A DNA stretch of 64,000 bases from Pseudidiomarina indica. Lineage in GTDB: Bacteria; Pseudomonadota; Gammaproteobacteria; Enterobacterales; Alteromonadaceae. Within the stretch, counting starts at the first letter, position 1. Each line of letters starts with the position of its first letter. The stretch is from positions 1 to 64,000 of the forward strand of contig NZ_FMXN01000006.1 in the NCBI RefSeq assembly GCF_900104245.1, given 5' to 3'. The translations under genes were made by a program, and so were the position numbers. Below, piece by piece: positions 17,611 to 28,100 of this stretch. A model generated the notes under the pieces. That model saw nothing but the letters and a program-made list of their open reading frames with translations. It was not told the DNA's origin and searched no databases.

Positions 17611-18981
17611 ATGAAACCAAGTTTGCAATTTAAAATGTCGCAGCAACTGGCAATGACTCCCCAGTTGCAACAGGCGATTAAATTGCTGCAGCTATCCACG
17701 CTTGAGCTTCACCAAGAAATTCAACAGGCGTTGGCCGAAAACCCCTTATTAGAACTGGAAGGAAGTGATGCTGAGGGAGAAGCCAGCATCACCGAAGAAC
17801 ACGAATGGGACCACCAATATTCCGCCGGCATAGGCCAAGCCAGTTATCGTTATGATGGCGAAGACACCTTGTATGAAGGTGAAACGCAGACCAGCTTGCG
17901 CGACCATTTGCTGTGGCAACTGCAACTTTCTCCCTTTACTGACACCGATACCCTCATTGCTATTGCTATCATTGATGCGATTGATAATGCGGGCTATTTA
18001 AGCCAACCATTGGCTGAGATTGTGGCAGGGCTGAATCAGCAGCATGGCCTTGATATTGAGTTGGATGAAGCTCAAGTGGTGCTGAAACGCATTCAACATT
18101 TCGACCCGATTGGGGTGGGGGCACAAGACGTTACCGAGTGCTTAACCATTCAACTCCAACATTGCTCTCCAACAACCCCTTGGCGCGCCGAAGCGCTGTT
18201 AGCCGTCAACGAACATATCGCGCTTTTAGGCACCCGAGATTATCGGCAATTGATGCGCAAATTACGCGTCACAGAAGCTGAGCTAGCGGCGATTATTGCC
18301 CTCATCCAAAGCCTCTCTCCGCGGCCTGGCGAAGCCTTCGAAGCGGCCCCTGACGACTATGTCATTCCCGATGTGTTGGTGCATAAAAAAAATAATCGTT
18401 GGATTGTTAAGCTAAACCCTGAAACCATGCCTAAACTTAAAGTCAATCAGTATTACCTTGACTTGTGCCAAGATTCTTCTCATGGTGAAGACGTAAGTTA
18501 TATTCGACAGCATGCGCAGGATGCAAAGTGGTTTATCCGCAGCATCGAGAGTCGCAACGAGACCTTATTGAAAGTTGCGACTGCCATTGTGCAACGGCAA
18601 CAGGCGTTTTTTGAGTACGGTGAAGAGGCCATGAAACCCATGGTTCTTACCGACATTGCCGATGCAATTGAAATGCACGAATCAACAATTTCTCGGGTGA
18701 CAACGCAAAAGTATATGCATTCGCCCCGAGGTGTGTTTGAATTGAAGTACTTTTTCTCAAGTCAGTTAGCCACAGAATCAGGAGGTGATGCATCCTCAAC
18801 GGCCATTCGGGCATTGTTAAAGAAACTCATAGCAGCAGAAAACCCCAAGAAGCCCTTGAGTGATAGTAAATTAACTGAACTCCTAGCAGAACAAGGAATC
18901 CAAGTAGCTAGACGCACCATTGCAAAATATCGAGAAGCATTGAATATTCCGCCCTCGAGTCAACGGAAGCGTCTTATTTAA
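17611..18981 (+). CDS. rpoN: RNA polymerase sigma-54 factor RpoN
   Basis: RpoN directs transcription of nitrogen, motility and other enhancer-dependent genes. The 456-residue protein has the glutamine/leucine-rich region I (QLAMTPQLQQAIKLLQLS; ALAENPLLE), an acidic region II, the core-binding domain, and the C-terminal DNA-binding domain ending in the RpoN box (ARRTIAKYRE). It is slightly shorter than the E. coli protein (477), mostly in the acidic region. It starts 8 bases after lptB and is followed by hpf, ptsN, rapZ and npr, the conserved rpoN cluster. Confidence 0.97.
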   Translation: MKPSLQFKMSQQLAMTPQLQQAIKLLQLSTLELHQEIQQALAENPLLELEGSDAEGEASITEEHEWDHQYSAGIGQASYRYDGEDTLYEGETQTSLRDHLLWQLQLSPFTDTDTLIAIAIIDAIDNAGYLSQPLAEIVAGLNQQHGLDIELDEAQVVLKRIQHFDPIGVGAQDVTECLTIQLQHCSPTTPWRAEALLAVNEHIALLGTRDYRQLMRKLRVTEAELAAIIALIQSLSPRPGEAFEAAPDDYVIPDVLVHKKNNRWIVKLNPETMPKLKVNQYYLDLCQDSSHGEDVSYIRQHAQDAKWFIRSIESRNETLLKVATAIVQRQQAFFEYGEEAMKPMVLTDIADAIEMHESTISRVTTQKYMHSPRGVFELKYFFSSQLATESGGDASSTAIRALLKKLIAAENPKKPLSDSKLTELLAEQGIQVARRTIAKYREALNIPPSSQRKRLI

Positions 18982-19007
18982 ATCTCGGAAAACAGAAGGA
19001 AGATGTT

Positions 19008-19295
19008 ATGCAAATCAATCTGACTGGTCGCCATATCGAAATCACTGACGCTATGCGGGAGTACCTTGACACCAAGTTTAAGCGCCTGGAACGCCACTTT
19101 GACAACATTAACAACGTGTATGTCATTTTAAGTGTTGAAAAGTTAGTGCAAAAAGCGGAAGCTACCTTGCATGTGAATGGCGGTGAGATTTATGCAGAAT
19201 CCGAGCATCAAGATATGTATGCCGCTATAGATGGGTTGATCGATAAGCTCGATCGACAAGTTATTAAACACAAAGAAAAATTAAATCGTCGCTAA
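19008..19295 (+). CDS. hpf: Ribosome hibernation promoting factor (short form)
   Basis: HPF binds the 30S decoding region and promotes 100S ribosome dimers in stationary phase. The 95-residue length is the short HPF/YfiA type. The sequence MQINLTGRHIEITDAMREYL and the basic positions through KLDRQVIKHKEK are characteristic. A strong AGAAGGAAG precedes the ATG. It is second in the rpoN cluster. Confidence 0.95.
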   Translation: MQINLTGRHIEITDAMREYLDTKFKRLERHFDNINNVYVILSVEKLVQKAEATLHVNGGEIYAESEHQDMYAAIDGLIDKLDRQVIKHKEKLNRR

Positions 19296-19297
19296 AC

Positions 19298-19744
19298 ATG
19301 GATTTATCCAACACACTGAGTCCTGACTGCGTTCGTTGCGCAGTGGAAGGAACAAGCAAAAAGAAAGTCCTTGAACTCATCGGCCAGCTAGCTGCATCGC
19401 GGTTAGCTGGCGCCGCATCGTTCGAGGTTTTTGAAAGCTTATTAAATCGGGAGCGTCTCGGCAGTACTGGGATTGGCCTAGGGGTTGCCATTCCACATGG
19501 TCGCCTAGCCGGCATTCATAAACCCATCGCGGTTTTATTGACCTTATCGTCTCCGATTGATTTTGATGCGATTGATAACCAACCGGTCGATATTGTATTT
19601 GCTCTGTTGGTTCCCGAAGAACAGCATGAGCAACATTTACAGACACTTGCCGCTGTCGCTCAACGACTGAATGATAAAACAATGACGCGAGCGCTCCGCG
19701 ACGCACAAAGTGATCAAGAGCTCTACGACTTATTCGTAGGTTAA
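19298..19744 (+). CDS. ptsN: Nitrogen-PTS EIIA protein PtsN
   Basis: EIIA-Ntr is the terminal phosphoacceptor of the regulatory nitrogen PTS and controls potassium transport and other targets. It is a single EIIA type-2 domain of 148 residues with the phosphorylated His67 in GVAIPHGRL, and VDIVFALLVPEEQHEQHL near the C-terminal half. It starts 3 bases after hpf. The partner NPr is encoded two genes downstream. Confidence 0.95.
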   Translation: MDLSNTLSPDCVRCAVEGTSKKKVLELIGQLAASRLAGAASFEVFESLLNRERLGSTGIGLGVAIPHGRLAGIHKPIAVLLTLSSPIDFDAIDNQPVDIVFALLVPEEQHEQHLQTLAAVAQRLNDKTMTRALRDAQSDQELYDLFVG

Positions 19745-19756
19745 GTTGGTAGGATC

Positions 19757-20623
19757 ATGCAACTAATTATTGTCACAGGCCGTTCCGGCTCAGGTAAATC
19801 AATTGCACTTCGAGTGCTTGAAGACCTTGGCTATTATTGTGTCGATAACTTACCGATTACACTCATGCCGACCTTGGTGCATGCGGTGGTTGAACAATAC
19901 GACAAAGTTGCCGTCAGTGTGGATGTTCGTAACCTTCCAGCGGAACCCAGCGAACTCACCGATGCCCTCGATTTTTTGCCGAAAAAAATCAAACCCGAAA
20001 TTATTTATATTGATTCATCCGACCAAGTATTACTGCGTCGTTTCGGTGAAACTCGTCGTTTGCACCCGCTCTCGCAAAAAGAGATGCCTCTCGCCGATGC
20101 CTTAGCCGTTGAAGCGGTCATGTTAGAACCCTTAGCGGAGCGAGCGACCTGGCGTTTAGATAGTAGCGATTTAACCGTCCACCAACTGAGTGAACAGATT
20201 GCTGAGCGCGTCCTAGGGAAAACGGCATCGCGACTCATCGTGGTGTTTCAATCCTTTGGGTACAAGTATGGGTTGCCCACCGATCTCGATTACGCCTTTG
20301 ATGCTCGAATTTTACCAAACCCGCACTGGGTGCCTGAGCTCAAACCGTTAACTGGCAGTGATCCAGCGGTGCAGCATTACTTTGAGCAGCAGCCGTTAGT
20401 CACCAAATTCATTCATCAGTTGCAGGTGTTTTTTGAAACCTGGCTGCCCCACTTCCAACGCAGTAACCGCAGTTATTTAACCATTGGTATTGGCTGTACT
20501 GGTGGACAACATCGGTCAGTGTATATTGCCGAACAACTGGCCAAACGCTTTGCCGATCACCCCTGTAAAGTGCAAGTACGGCACCGTGAGGCCAGCCGTC
20601 ATCGTCAACCCACAAACACCTAA
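19757..20623 (+). CDS. rapZ: RNase adapter protein RapZ
   Basis: RapZ binds the small RNA GlmZ and delivers it to RNase E, so controlling glucosamine-6-phosphate synthase. It has an N-terminal P-loop GRSGSGKS (8-15) and a C-terminal RNA-binding domain with GCTGGQHRSVYIAEQLA. The family ends in a basic tail, here VRHREASRHR. The 288 residues are usual. It lies between ptsN and npr as in other gammaproteobacteria. Whether GlmZ exists in this organism cannot be judged from the window. Confidence 0.95.
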   Translation: MQLIIVTGRSGSGKSIALRVLEDLGYYCVDNLPITLMPTLVHAVVEQYDKVAVSVDVRNLPAEPSELTDALDFLPKKIKPEIIYIDSSDQVLLRRFGETRRLHPLSQKEMPLADALAVEAVMLEPLAERATWRLDSSDLTVHQLSEQIAERVLGKTASRLIVVFQSFGYKYGLPTDLDYAFDARILPNPHWVPELKPLTGSDPAVQHYFEQQPLVTKFIHQLQVFFETWLPHFQRSNRSYLTIGIGCTGGQHRSVYIAEQLAKRFADHPCKVQVRHREASRHRQPTNT

Positions 20624-20634
20624 ACTCACCGCCT

Positions 20635-20913
20635 ATGACTGAGATTGTTCGCCGCCAAGTGACGATTCGCAATAAGCTCGGACTCCATGCCCGCGCGGCG
20701 ACCAAGCTGGCGAAACTTACCCATGAATTTGCCGCCACGGTTTCAATTATCCAAGGGGAGCAAAAAGTGGATGCATCGAGTGTGATGTGTTTATTGCTAC
20801 TTGCGAGCGGTCAGGGGCGGCAAATTGAAATTGTTGCCGAAGGACCCGATGCGCAAGCAGCCGCAGATGCTGTTGCGCAATTGGTTGAAGCCCGGTTTGA
20901 TGAAGAGCAGTAA
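20635..20913 (+). CDS. ptsO: Phosphocarrier protein NPr (HPr-like)
   Basis: NPr passes phosphate from EI-Ntr to PtsN. This 92-residue HPr-fold protein has the phosphorylation site at His18 (NKLGLHARAATKLAKL) and the regulatory-Ser loop region VDASSVMCLLLLASGQG. It closes the rpoN-hpf-ptsN-rapZ-ptsO cluster and converges with pmbA. The 37-base gap between them shows no clear terminator. Confidence 0.95.
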   Translation: MTEIVRRQVTIRNKLGLHARAATKLAKLTHEFAATVSIIQGEQKVDASSVMCLLLLASGQGRQIEIVAEGPDAQAAADAVAQLVEARFDEEQ

Positions 20914-20950
20914 CGCCTTCCGTTAGCACCTTGCTTGGTTCGCTGACGTC

Positions 20951-22297
20951 TTAAACGCCAGCGATTCGCATCTCTTCAATCAGAATTGAGCCGGTTTGAA
21001 CCCCGTGACGGTAGTCAATATCTCCAGCAATCGCGACCATGTTTTTGAACATGTCCATGAGGTTCCCAGCAATGGTAATTTCTTCCACTGGATACTGAAT
21101 TTCACCATTTTCCACCCAGAAACCTGCCGCGCCGCGAGAATAGTCACCGTTGACAATATTCACCCCTTGCCCCATTAACTCGGTGACTAACAAGCCCGTT
21201 CCCATTTGCTGACATAAGGTTTTTAAATCAGCCACTTGATGGCTCACTTGCCAGGTGTGAATGCCGCCGGCGTGTCCAGTTGGCTGCATCCCTAACTTAC
21301 GCGCCGCATAGCTGGTCAATAAATAAGTTTCTAACTGACCATCTTTGACAATATCGCGTGCTTGAGTTGCTAATCCTTCGTGATCAAAGGGGCTGCTTGC
21401 CAACGCGCGCGGTAAGTGAGGTTTTTCGTGAATCGTAAGCCACGACGGGAGAATCTGTTGCCCCAAATGGTCCAATAAGAAGCTGGATTTTCGATACAAA
21501 CTGCCGCCACTGATCGCACTGACTAAATGGCTAAATAAGCTATTGGCGATGTCCGCGCGGAAAATCACCGGCACCTTAGCAGTACTGATTTTACGGGCAT
21601 CCAAACGCGCTACGGTAGCTTGGACGGCATCCTCGGCCACTTGCTCAGGCGTCCATAAGTCATCACGATGGCGGGCAATGGTGTAGCTATAATCGCGTTG
21701 CATGGCATCGCCACTCTTGGCAATCAAGGAGCAACTCAACACATGGCGTGATTGGGTGTAACCAGCTAAGAACCCATGGGTATTCCCGTAAACACGAAAG
21801 CCTACGTGGCTGCTGTAGCCAGCACCATCCGAATTCACAATTCGAGGATCAAGCTGCAATGCATGCTGCTCACACGCAAGTGCTTGGGCCAAGGCAAACT
21901 CAGCGCTCTGGTCAGCGGGATGACACAATTCAAGATCAGGAATATCGGTGGCCATCAAGGCTGCCGGTGCCAAGCCCGTACAAGGGTCCGCCGAGGTGAA
22001 TTGAGCAATACTACTGGCCTTATCTACCGCCGCTCGAATCGCCTGCGGGGTCAAATCCGTGGTGGATGAGCTGCCTTTCTGTTGGCCTCGGTAAACAGTG
22101 ATGCCGAGTGCTCCGTCCTGATTGAATTCAACGGTTTCCACTTCACCCAAACGCGTGCCTACGTTGATTCCTCGGCTCCGACTGATGGCACATTCTGCCG
22201 CACTATTTCCTAATTGTTGGGCATAATTGAGTGCGTCAGCAACGGCCTGTTTAACGTCTTGCATTTCAGTTTCAAGCTCGCGAATATCCGGTGTCAT
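20951..22297 (-). CDS. pmbA: Metalloprotease subunit PmbA (TldE)
   Basis: PmbA/TldE forms a heterodimer with TldD that degrades unfolded peptides and matures modified peptides such as microcin B17. The 448 residues show the U62 family pattern, including VEFNQDGALGITVYRGQQKGSSSTTDL near the N-terminus and LGMQPTGHAGGIHTWQVSH in the C-terminal half. It lacks the HExxxH motif found in TldD, as expected for this subunit. It is divergent from yjgA, with tldD just beyond. Confidence 0.95.
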   Translation of the reverse strand: MTPDIRELETEMQDVKQAVADALNYAQQLGNSAAECAISRSRGINVGTRLGEVETVEFNQDGALGITVYRGQQKGSSSTTDLTPQAIRAAVDKASSIAQFTSADPCTGLAPAALMATDIPDLELCHPADQSAEFALAQALACEQHALQLDPRIVNSDGAGYSSHVGFRVYGNTHGFLAGYTQSRHVLSCSLIAKSGDAMQRDYSYTIARHRDDLWTPEQVAEDAVQATVARLDARKISTAKVPVIFRADIANSLFSHLVSAISGGSLYRKSSFLLDHLGQQILPSWLTIHEKPHLPRALASSPFDHEGLATQARDIVKDGQLETYLLTSYAARKLGMQPTGHAGGIHTWQVSHQVADLKTLCQQMGTGLLVTELMGQGVNIVNGDYSRGAAGFWVENGEIQYPVEEITIAGNLMDMFKNMVAIAGDIDYRHGVQTGSILIEEMRIAGV

Positions 22298-22387
22298 TTT
22301 TACTCCTGTGCCGGCGTCTCTTCAGAACGCCTTTTCTATTGCTATGGGATTCAGGTACAATTCGCTGGTCACCCAAGAGGTTTATCC

Positions 22388-22894
22388 ATGAGCGAATTTG
22401 AGTACGATGACGACGAGTTCGTCAGCAAATCCGAATTAAAACGTGCTGCTGAAGCACAACAACAACTCGGCGAAAAACTGGTCGAACTACCAGAGGGAAA
22501 ATTAGCAAAAATCCCTCTCGATGATGACTTACTTGAAGCCATTCGACTCGCCCAGCGCATTCGCGGAACCCGCGAAGGTTTTCGGCGTCAGTTGCAACTC
22601 ATTGGCAAACTCATGCGAAGTCGGGATATCGCTCCAATTGAGCAAGCCCTCGCTGAGTTAGAACAGTCTCACCACCAACAAAACGCGTTGTTCCATCAAT
22701 TGGAAAAACAGCGGGATGCGATTTTGGCGCACGGTGATGACGCTATCCAAGCCTTTATCGATGCTTACCCCAAAGCGGACCGGCAACGCCTCCGTCAACT
22801 CTATCGGCAAGCCACGAAACAAGCTGAGCAGGGGAAACCACCCGCAGCTCAACGTGAATTATTCAAATACATGCGGCAGGTGGCCACCGCTTAA
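22388..22894 (+). CDS. darP: Ribosome-associated protein YjgA (DarP, DUF615)
   Basis: DarP/YjgA associates with late 50S precursors and helps their maturation. It is a highly charged, all-helical protein. The acidic N-terminus ([18 protein letters not shown]) and [18 protein letters not shown] match the family. The ATG at 22388 with AGAGG upstream gives 168 residues. The frame extends back to 22214 inside pmbA without homology. It converges with tldD (4-base overlap at the 3' ends). Confidence 0.93.
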   Translation: MSEFEYDDDEFVSKSELKRAAEAQQQLGEKLVELPEGKLAKIPLDDDLLEAIRLAQRIRGTREGFRRQLQLIGKLMRSRDIAPIEQALAELEQSHHQQNALFHQLEKQRDAILAHGDDAIQAFIDAYPKADRQRLRQLYRQATKQAEQGKPPAAQRELFKYMRQVATA

Positions 22895-24339
22895 TCGGTG
22901 CCACCCACGGTCATGGCGTCCAACTTCAGGGTGGGCTGGCCCACTCCAACCGGAACGCTTTGACCGTCTTTACCACACACTCCTACCCCATCATCAAGCT
23001 TTAAGTCGTGACCGACCATGGAGACTTGTCGCATGGCTTCAGGCCCGTTACCAATTAAGGTAGCGCCTTTCAAAGGGGCGGTAATTTTGCCGTCTTCAAT
23101 GAGATAGGCTTCCGATGCTGAAAAGACAAACTTTCCTGAGGTAATGTCTACCTGCCCACCGGCAAAGTTAGGGGCATAAATACCGCGCTTAACACTGGCG
23201 ATCATCTCTGCTGGGTCATGTTCACCAGCCAGCATGTAGGTATTCGTCATACGCGGCATTGGCAAGCAGGAGAAGCTCTCCCGACGACCATTGCCCGTAG
23301 GGTCTACCCCCATCAAGCGGGCATTCAGTTTATCCTGCATGTAACCAACCAAGCGTCCCTTCTCAATCAGGACGTTGTACCCAGCTGGGGTTCCTTCATC
23401 GTCAACACTGAGCGAGCCACGACGCTGATTCAGCGTCCCATCATCCACAATGGTGCAATGTTCAGACGCCACCATCTCGCCGATTTTACCGGCATAAGCG
23501 GACGAACCTTTGCGGTTAAAATCACCTTCTAACCCGTGCCCCACCGCTTCGTGTAACAATACGCCAGGCCAACCTGGCCCCAAGACCACAGGCATGGTGC
23601 CAGCAGGGGCTGGACGGGCTTCTAAATTAATGAGTGCTTGTCGTACCGCTTCATCCACATAGTGTTGCCAGCGAGGTTTCGTACCCTCCCCTGACTCCAA
23701 GAAGTAGTGATACTCAACCCGTGCCCCACCGCCGGCGCTGCCGCGCTCTCGACGACCATTCTGTTCGACTAAAATAGTGCAATTAACACGCACCAACGGG
23801 CGTACATCGGTGGCAAAGGTGCCATCTGTTGCGGCGACAAGAATTTCATCGTAGCTTCCCGTCACACTAGCAATCACCTCAACCACTCGCGGATCTTGGC
23901 TGCGTGCGTAGGCATCAATCGCCTGCAACAATTCTATTTTGGCATTTTCTGAAAATTGGAAAAGTGGGTTGATGGCTGCATAACGTTCGGCCGCGACCAC
24001 ACGGTGCAGCACTTGCAGTTGCTTCGCTTGCCCCGCTTGGCTAATACCGCGAGCAGCAGCTGCCGCTTGGTTTAATGCGATCAGAGAAATTTCATCGGCG
24101 TAGGCGAATCCCGTTTTATCACCATGGACAGCGCGCACGCCTAGCCCCGCTTCAATATGAAAGGAACCGTCTTTAATCATGCCATCTTCAAGCACCCAGG
24201 ATTCATGCAGGCTGCTTTGTAAATAGATATCCGCAAAATCAATGGCACCGGTATACAGCGTGGCTAATGACTGTTGCAAAGCATCACGATCTAGCTCGTG
24301 TTGGTGAAGTAAATTGTGCTCAACGTTCGGTAGTTGCAT
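22891..24339 (-). CDS. tldD: Metalloprotease TldD
   Basis: TldD is the catalytic subunit of the TldD/TldE heterodimeric peptidase. The zinc motif HEAVGH is at residues 263-268, within [20 protein letters not shown], and the C-terminal Cys region [14 protein letters not shown] is conserved. The 482-residue length is typical. Its start codon lies 20 bases inside the end of the nitrilase gene, so the two are probably co-transcribed with yhdP and rng. Confidence 0.96.
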   Translation of the reverse strand: MQLPNVEHNLLHQHELDRDALQQSLATLYTGAIDFADIYLQSSLHESWVLEDGMIKDGSFHIEAGLGVRAVHGDKTGFAYADEISLIALNQAAAAARGISQAGQAKQLQVLHRVVAAERYAAINPLFQFSENAKIELLQAIDAYARSQDPRVVEVIASVTGSYDEILVAATDGTFATDVRPLVRVNCTILVEQNGRRERGSAGGGARVEYHYFLESGEGTKPRWQHYVDEAVRQALINLEARPAPAGTMPVVLGPGWPGVLLHEAVGHGLEGDFNRKGSSAYAGKIGEMVASEHCTIVDDGTLNQRRGSLSVDDEGTPAGYNVLIEKGRLVGYMQDKLNARLMGVDPTGNGRRESFSCLPMPRMTNTYMLAGEHDPAEMIASVKRGIYAPNFAGGQVDITSGKFVFSASEAYLIEDGKITAPLKGATLIGNGPEAMRQVSMVGHDLKLDDGVGVCGKDGQSVPVGVGQPTLKLDAMTVGGTD

Positions 24340-25189
24340 GAAATACCTTTTGACTCCAATGAAAATGTTCGATGACCGGAATGTCTCGGCGAATACTTGC
24401 TAATGTACTAGCATCAGCGAGCGCAGTGGCAATCCCCGGCTGGTCGGGGTCAGTGTCAGCTAAAATGCGGCCCCAGCCGTCAATAATCAATGCATGACCG
24501 TATGTTTGTCGGCCATTTGCATGCACCCCAGTTTGGGCGGCAGCCACTAAATAACTTTGCTGTTCAATGGCGCGAGCACGGGTTAGCGTATGCCAGTGTG
24601 CCTCACCCGTCACTTGTGTAAAAGCCGACGGTAATAACAAAATATCAGCGCCTGCTAACCGTAAGGCGCGGAATAATTCCGGAAAGCGCACATCATAACA
24701 TACCGCCATGCCTAACACGCCAAATTCAGTGGTCACGGTGACAATATCGGTGCCCGGCTGCGTCCACGCTGATTCACGATAATGTTTGGTGCCATCGGCC
24801 ACCGTCACATCAAATAAATGGATTTTGTTGTAACGAGCAACACATTCGCCCTGTGGATTAAAGACCAAGCTTGCAGCACTAAATTTAACGGCATCGACAT
24901 GATCAATTAAGGGGAAGGTCCCGGCCACAAGCCAAATTTGGTAGCGCTTTGCTAACGCGGCGAGCGCCTCTTGCAATGGACCTTGCCCAGGCAGCTCGGC
25001 TAATTGTCGCTGGCGTTTATCCGCTGCCCCAAAGCAAAGGCAAGCCTCGGGTAATACCACTAACTGCGGCCGATGCTCCGGCAGCTGTTGCAGCAATTGT
25101 TCAATTTGCTGCAAGTTCTGGTGGGGATCTGGACTACTGGTGAGTTGCAGGGCGGTCAATTGCACCTGCGGGATTGTCGGATTCGACAT
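24320..25189 (-). CDS. Carbon-nitrogen hydrolase (nitrilase family, Nit/YbeM-like)
   Basis: This cytoplasmic omega-amidase-like hydrolase has the nitrilase triad: Glu48 (VVLPEACL), Lys122 (RYNKIHLFD) and Cys164 ([15 protein letters not shown]). The pattern is closest to the Nit1/Nit2/YbeM group. Deaminated glutathione is the known substrate for that group, so this may be a repair enzyme. The ATG at 25189 has GGAG 8 nt upstream and lies 56 bases inside yhdP. The order yhdP-nitrilase-tldD is a recurring arrangement in Alteromonadales and Vibrionales. Confidence 0.88.
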   Translation of the reverse strand: MSNPTIPQVQLTALQLTSSPDPHQNLQQIEQLLQQLPEHRPQLVVLPEACLCFGAADKRQRQLAELPGQGPLQEALAALAKRYQIWLVAGTFPLIDHVDAVKFSAASLVFNPQGECVARYNKIHLFDVTVADGTKHYRESAWTQPGTDIVTVTTEFGVLGMAVCYDVRFPELFRALRLAGADILLLPSAFTQVTGEAHWHTLTRARAIEQQSYLVAAAQTGVHANGRQTYGHALIIDGWGRILADTDPDQPGIATALADASTLASIRRDIPVIEHFHWSQKVFHATTER

Positions 25190-28100
25190 GGTTCAACTCC
25201 TCAGCGGGAATCGGTGCTGCGCGCGAATCACGCGCCACTTCTTCAATAACAGGATCATCCATGGTGCCGGAAATTCGATACTCCAATCGACTAATCACCT
25301 TAGCATCATGCAGCATGCGATCAATCACTAATGCTGCTAAACCTGACGGCGGATTAATCATCCAAGCAAAAATCACGGGCAAACTCGAAGTGACTTTTGG
25401 CACAAACTGTAAATCATAGGCGAGCTCGCGGGTTGTTAAATTCGCGCTGCCTTTGACTTCCATATCACCTGCACTGCCATTGAGTTGCGTATTCTGAGTC
25501 ATCACCACCCCATCGGCGACCTCAAACTCACCCGAAAAGTTGGTATAAAATAAACCGTTGGCGAACACGTCACGAAAATCAAACCGCAGTTTGCGCAAAA
25601 TACTATCCAAACTTAGTAGTGAGAATAAGCGCGCTCCACGGTCACTCACATCATTTAAGTAACCCTGCCCGAGCGCCCAAGTAACACTACCATTTAAGGT
25701 ATCAAGCTCTAACTGATGGGGAGCCGCCATATAGTGGAGGTCGAAATCAATGGTCGCGCTACTATCGCGAACCATCGAGGTGATATCGTAGCTATCGAGA
25801 AACTCGCCAAAATTACTGCTTTCAAAGCGCCCGAACAGACGAGTTTGGGGGTACTGTTCCGCTGTTTCTAACAGCCAGTGTCCTTTAGCGTCGAGCTGAT
25901 GCCCGCGGTAATGCGCCGTCAGCTTAGCCAGTTCTAATTGGTGTTCCTCGCCACGTAAGTGAATACTCACCTCACCCAACTCATAGTGGTCATAGCGGCA
26001 ACGTTTGCAATCAAGCAGCAATTCAGGAAGCCCAGCAAAGTTACTCGGCAACCACGTCGGCGTCGCGTCCTCGGCCGCGACAGCAGCAGAATCATGCTGT
26101 TGCCATTCGATTCGAGGGATATCTATATACTCTGCATCGATTTGGATTTGGGCGGCTTGTTCAGCATTCTTTTGGCGCCAATAAACATCCGCCAACACTT
26201 GCTCTGCTTCAACGCGCAACTGCCAATCATCTTGTTCAGGGTGAGCCACAATTTGCACGCCATCGAATGGCATGTCCAGCCAACGGAGCTGCTGACTTTC
26301 AAACTGAATTAAATCTGGGCGCAACACCCGAGCCACATCACTTTCACCGGCACCTTCAGGGAGCCAGCGGTTCAGTTGAGTCATGACCGCGAGCCAGTCA
26401 TCAATCACTCCCGTCTCCAGGCCAATTTCCACATTAAAGAGCGGTGCGTGTCGCCCTCTGTTCAGCCCCAGCGTAGGCTGTTGCAGTTGGCCAATTCGTG
26501 CATAGCCACTTTGTAATTCGCTCAGATCACCATTGAGCTGGAGCTCCAGCAAACCATACTCGCCAATTTCTGCATTGACAAGAACACTATCAGGGTCGCC
26601 CGATACGGTAAGTTCTAGCTCTTGGGCAACCCCTTGCTCTTTACCGAGCGGCGCAGGTAAGTGGGCGCTCACATCGTTTAAAGAGGCCGACTGATACCAG
26701 CGGAATGAATACCCCCCCTCATTGGGCAGGCTTAAATTGAAGTCTGCTTGCCACGGCATGGTTCCCATCAGTAGCGGTGCGAATTCATCCAATTGCCAAC
26801 GGCCATCCACTTGCATGGCCACAAAATAATCCTGCTCTCGTTGTTGGGTGGACAATTCTGCTGCAAGTGGGAAGTCACGCCAGTTCATGGTTAGCGTGGG
26901 TGCGGTGATCACATCGTTATGGTAGTGAATACGGCCGTCGACCTGAGTGAAGGTTTCTTTTAAGCTACGCACATAAATTTCTGCGCCAGCTAAATCTGCG
27001 TAGCCTTTGGCCACCACATCCGGGGAGTTTGTTAGCGGAATCATTAACTCCAAATAGCCCGTCACTGGCCCACTCAGTTGAACTTCAGCTAAGGTTCCCC
27101 CTAAACTTCCAGCTAACGGACTGTCATCAAAAACGGGCTTCAGCTCGTTGGCGTTGCCGGCGATGCTTGCGGTAATATCTAAACGCGCATCGTCGCCTGC
27201 CACTAAGTCTGGAATCACCACATCGGCCCGTGCCACATCAATCAACCCAATGAGTCCATCGGTAGCCGTAATATGCATGCGCTCATTTCTAAAGTTCACG
27301 ATGGCGTTTGCATCATACACCGGCCGCCAATCAGGCTGGAACTTGTATAACAACCCTGAAATACGTGCCCGCGCTTCAAATAATCCTTCATTGTTGTGGT
27401 ATGGGAAATCTTCTAAGGCGCCTCGCCAGACCATGGCAAGATCAGTGGCATAACCATCCTGAATCGCCATCGAGAGATAGTCATGCAGACTATCCCCCAT
27501 CACAATAGGTAGATGGCGTCGAAGCACATCAGCAGAAATTGGAACTTCGTTTAAACTACGCGCAAGCGCATCAATATGTACGGACTCAGAAGAGGGGGTG
27601 ATGGTCGCGGCAACGCCGATGGGCAAGCCAGGTAATCGAATCTCACTATCCGGAGCAATTTGTAAACGCCAGCTGTCCGCACTCCACGAAAAGGTGCCGG
27701 CAACCGTCAGTTGATCAATTGGCCAAGCGTCGTCTTCATCCAGCGCGTCACTACGAAAAGCTGCATCCGTGCCATACAACTGCCACACCATCTGTTGATC
27801 ACGCCCGTGCACCTTAAGATTTACGTTGCTTAACCCTGGCACTCCGGCGAACTCTCCCCAACTCAGGTTTTCGCCTGCGGCGTACCAGCGTGCTCCTTGT
27901 TCCACATGATGATAGTAGGCGAGATCAAGAACACCTTGTGTATCTCGTTCAGAGAATTGCTCAACCACCTTAGCGCCCTGACTGCCCAACAAGTTCAATA
28001 GTTCCACCAAGGGTGCGAGCGGCATCCCTTCCAAACTCATGGCGGTGGTGGTCGGAGTATCTTCCCAACTAAAGGTGGGCAACACCCAGCTGCGATCATT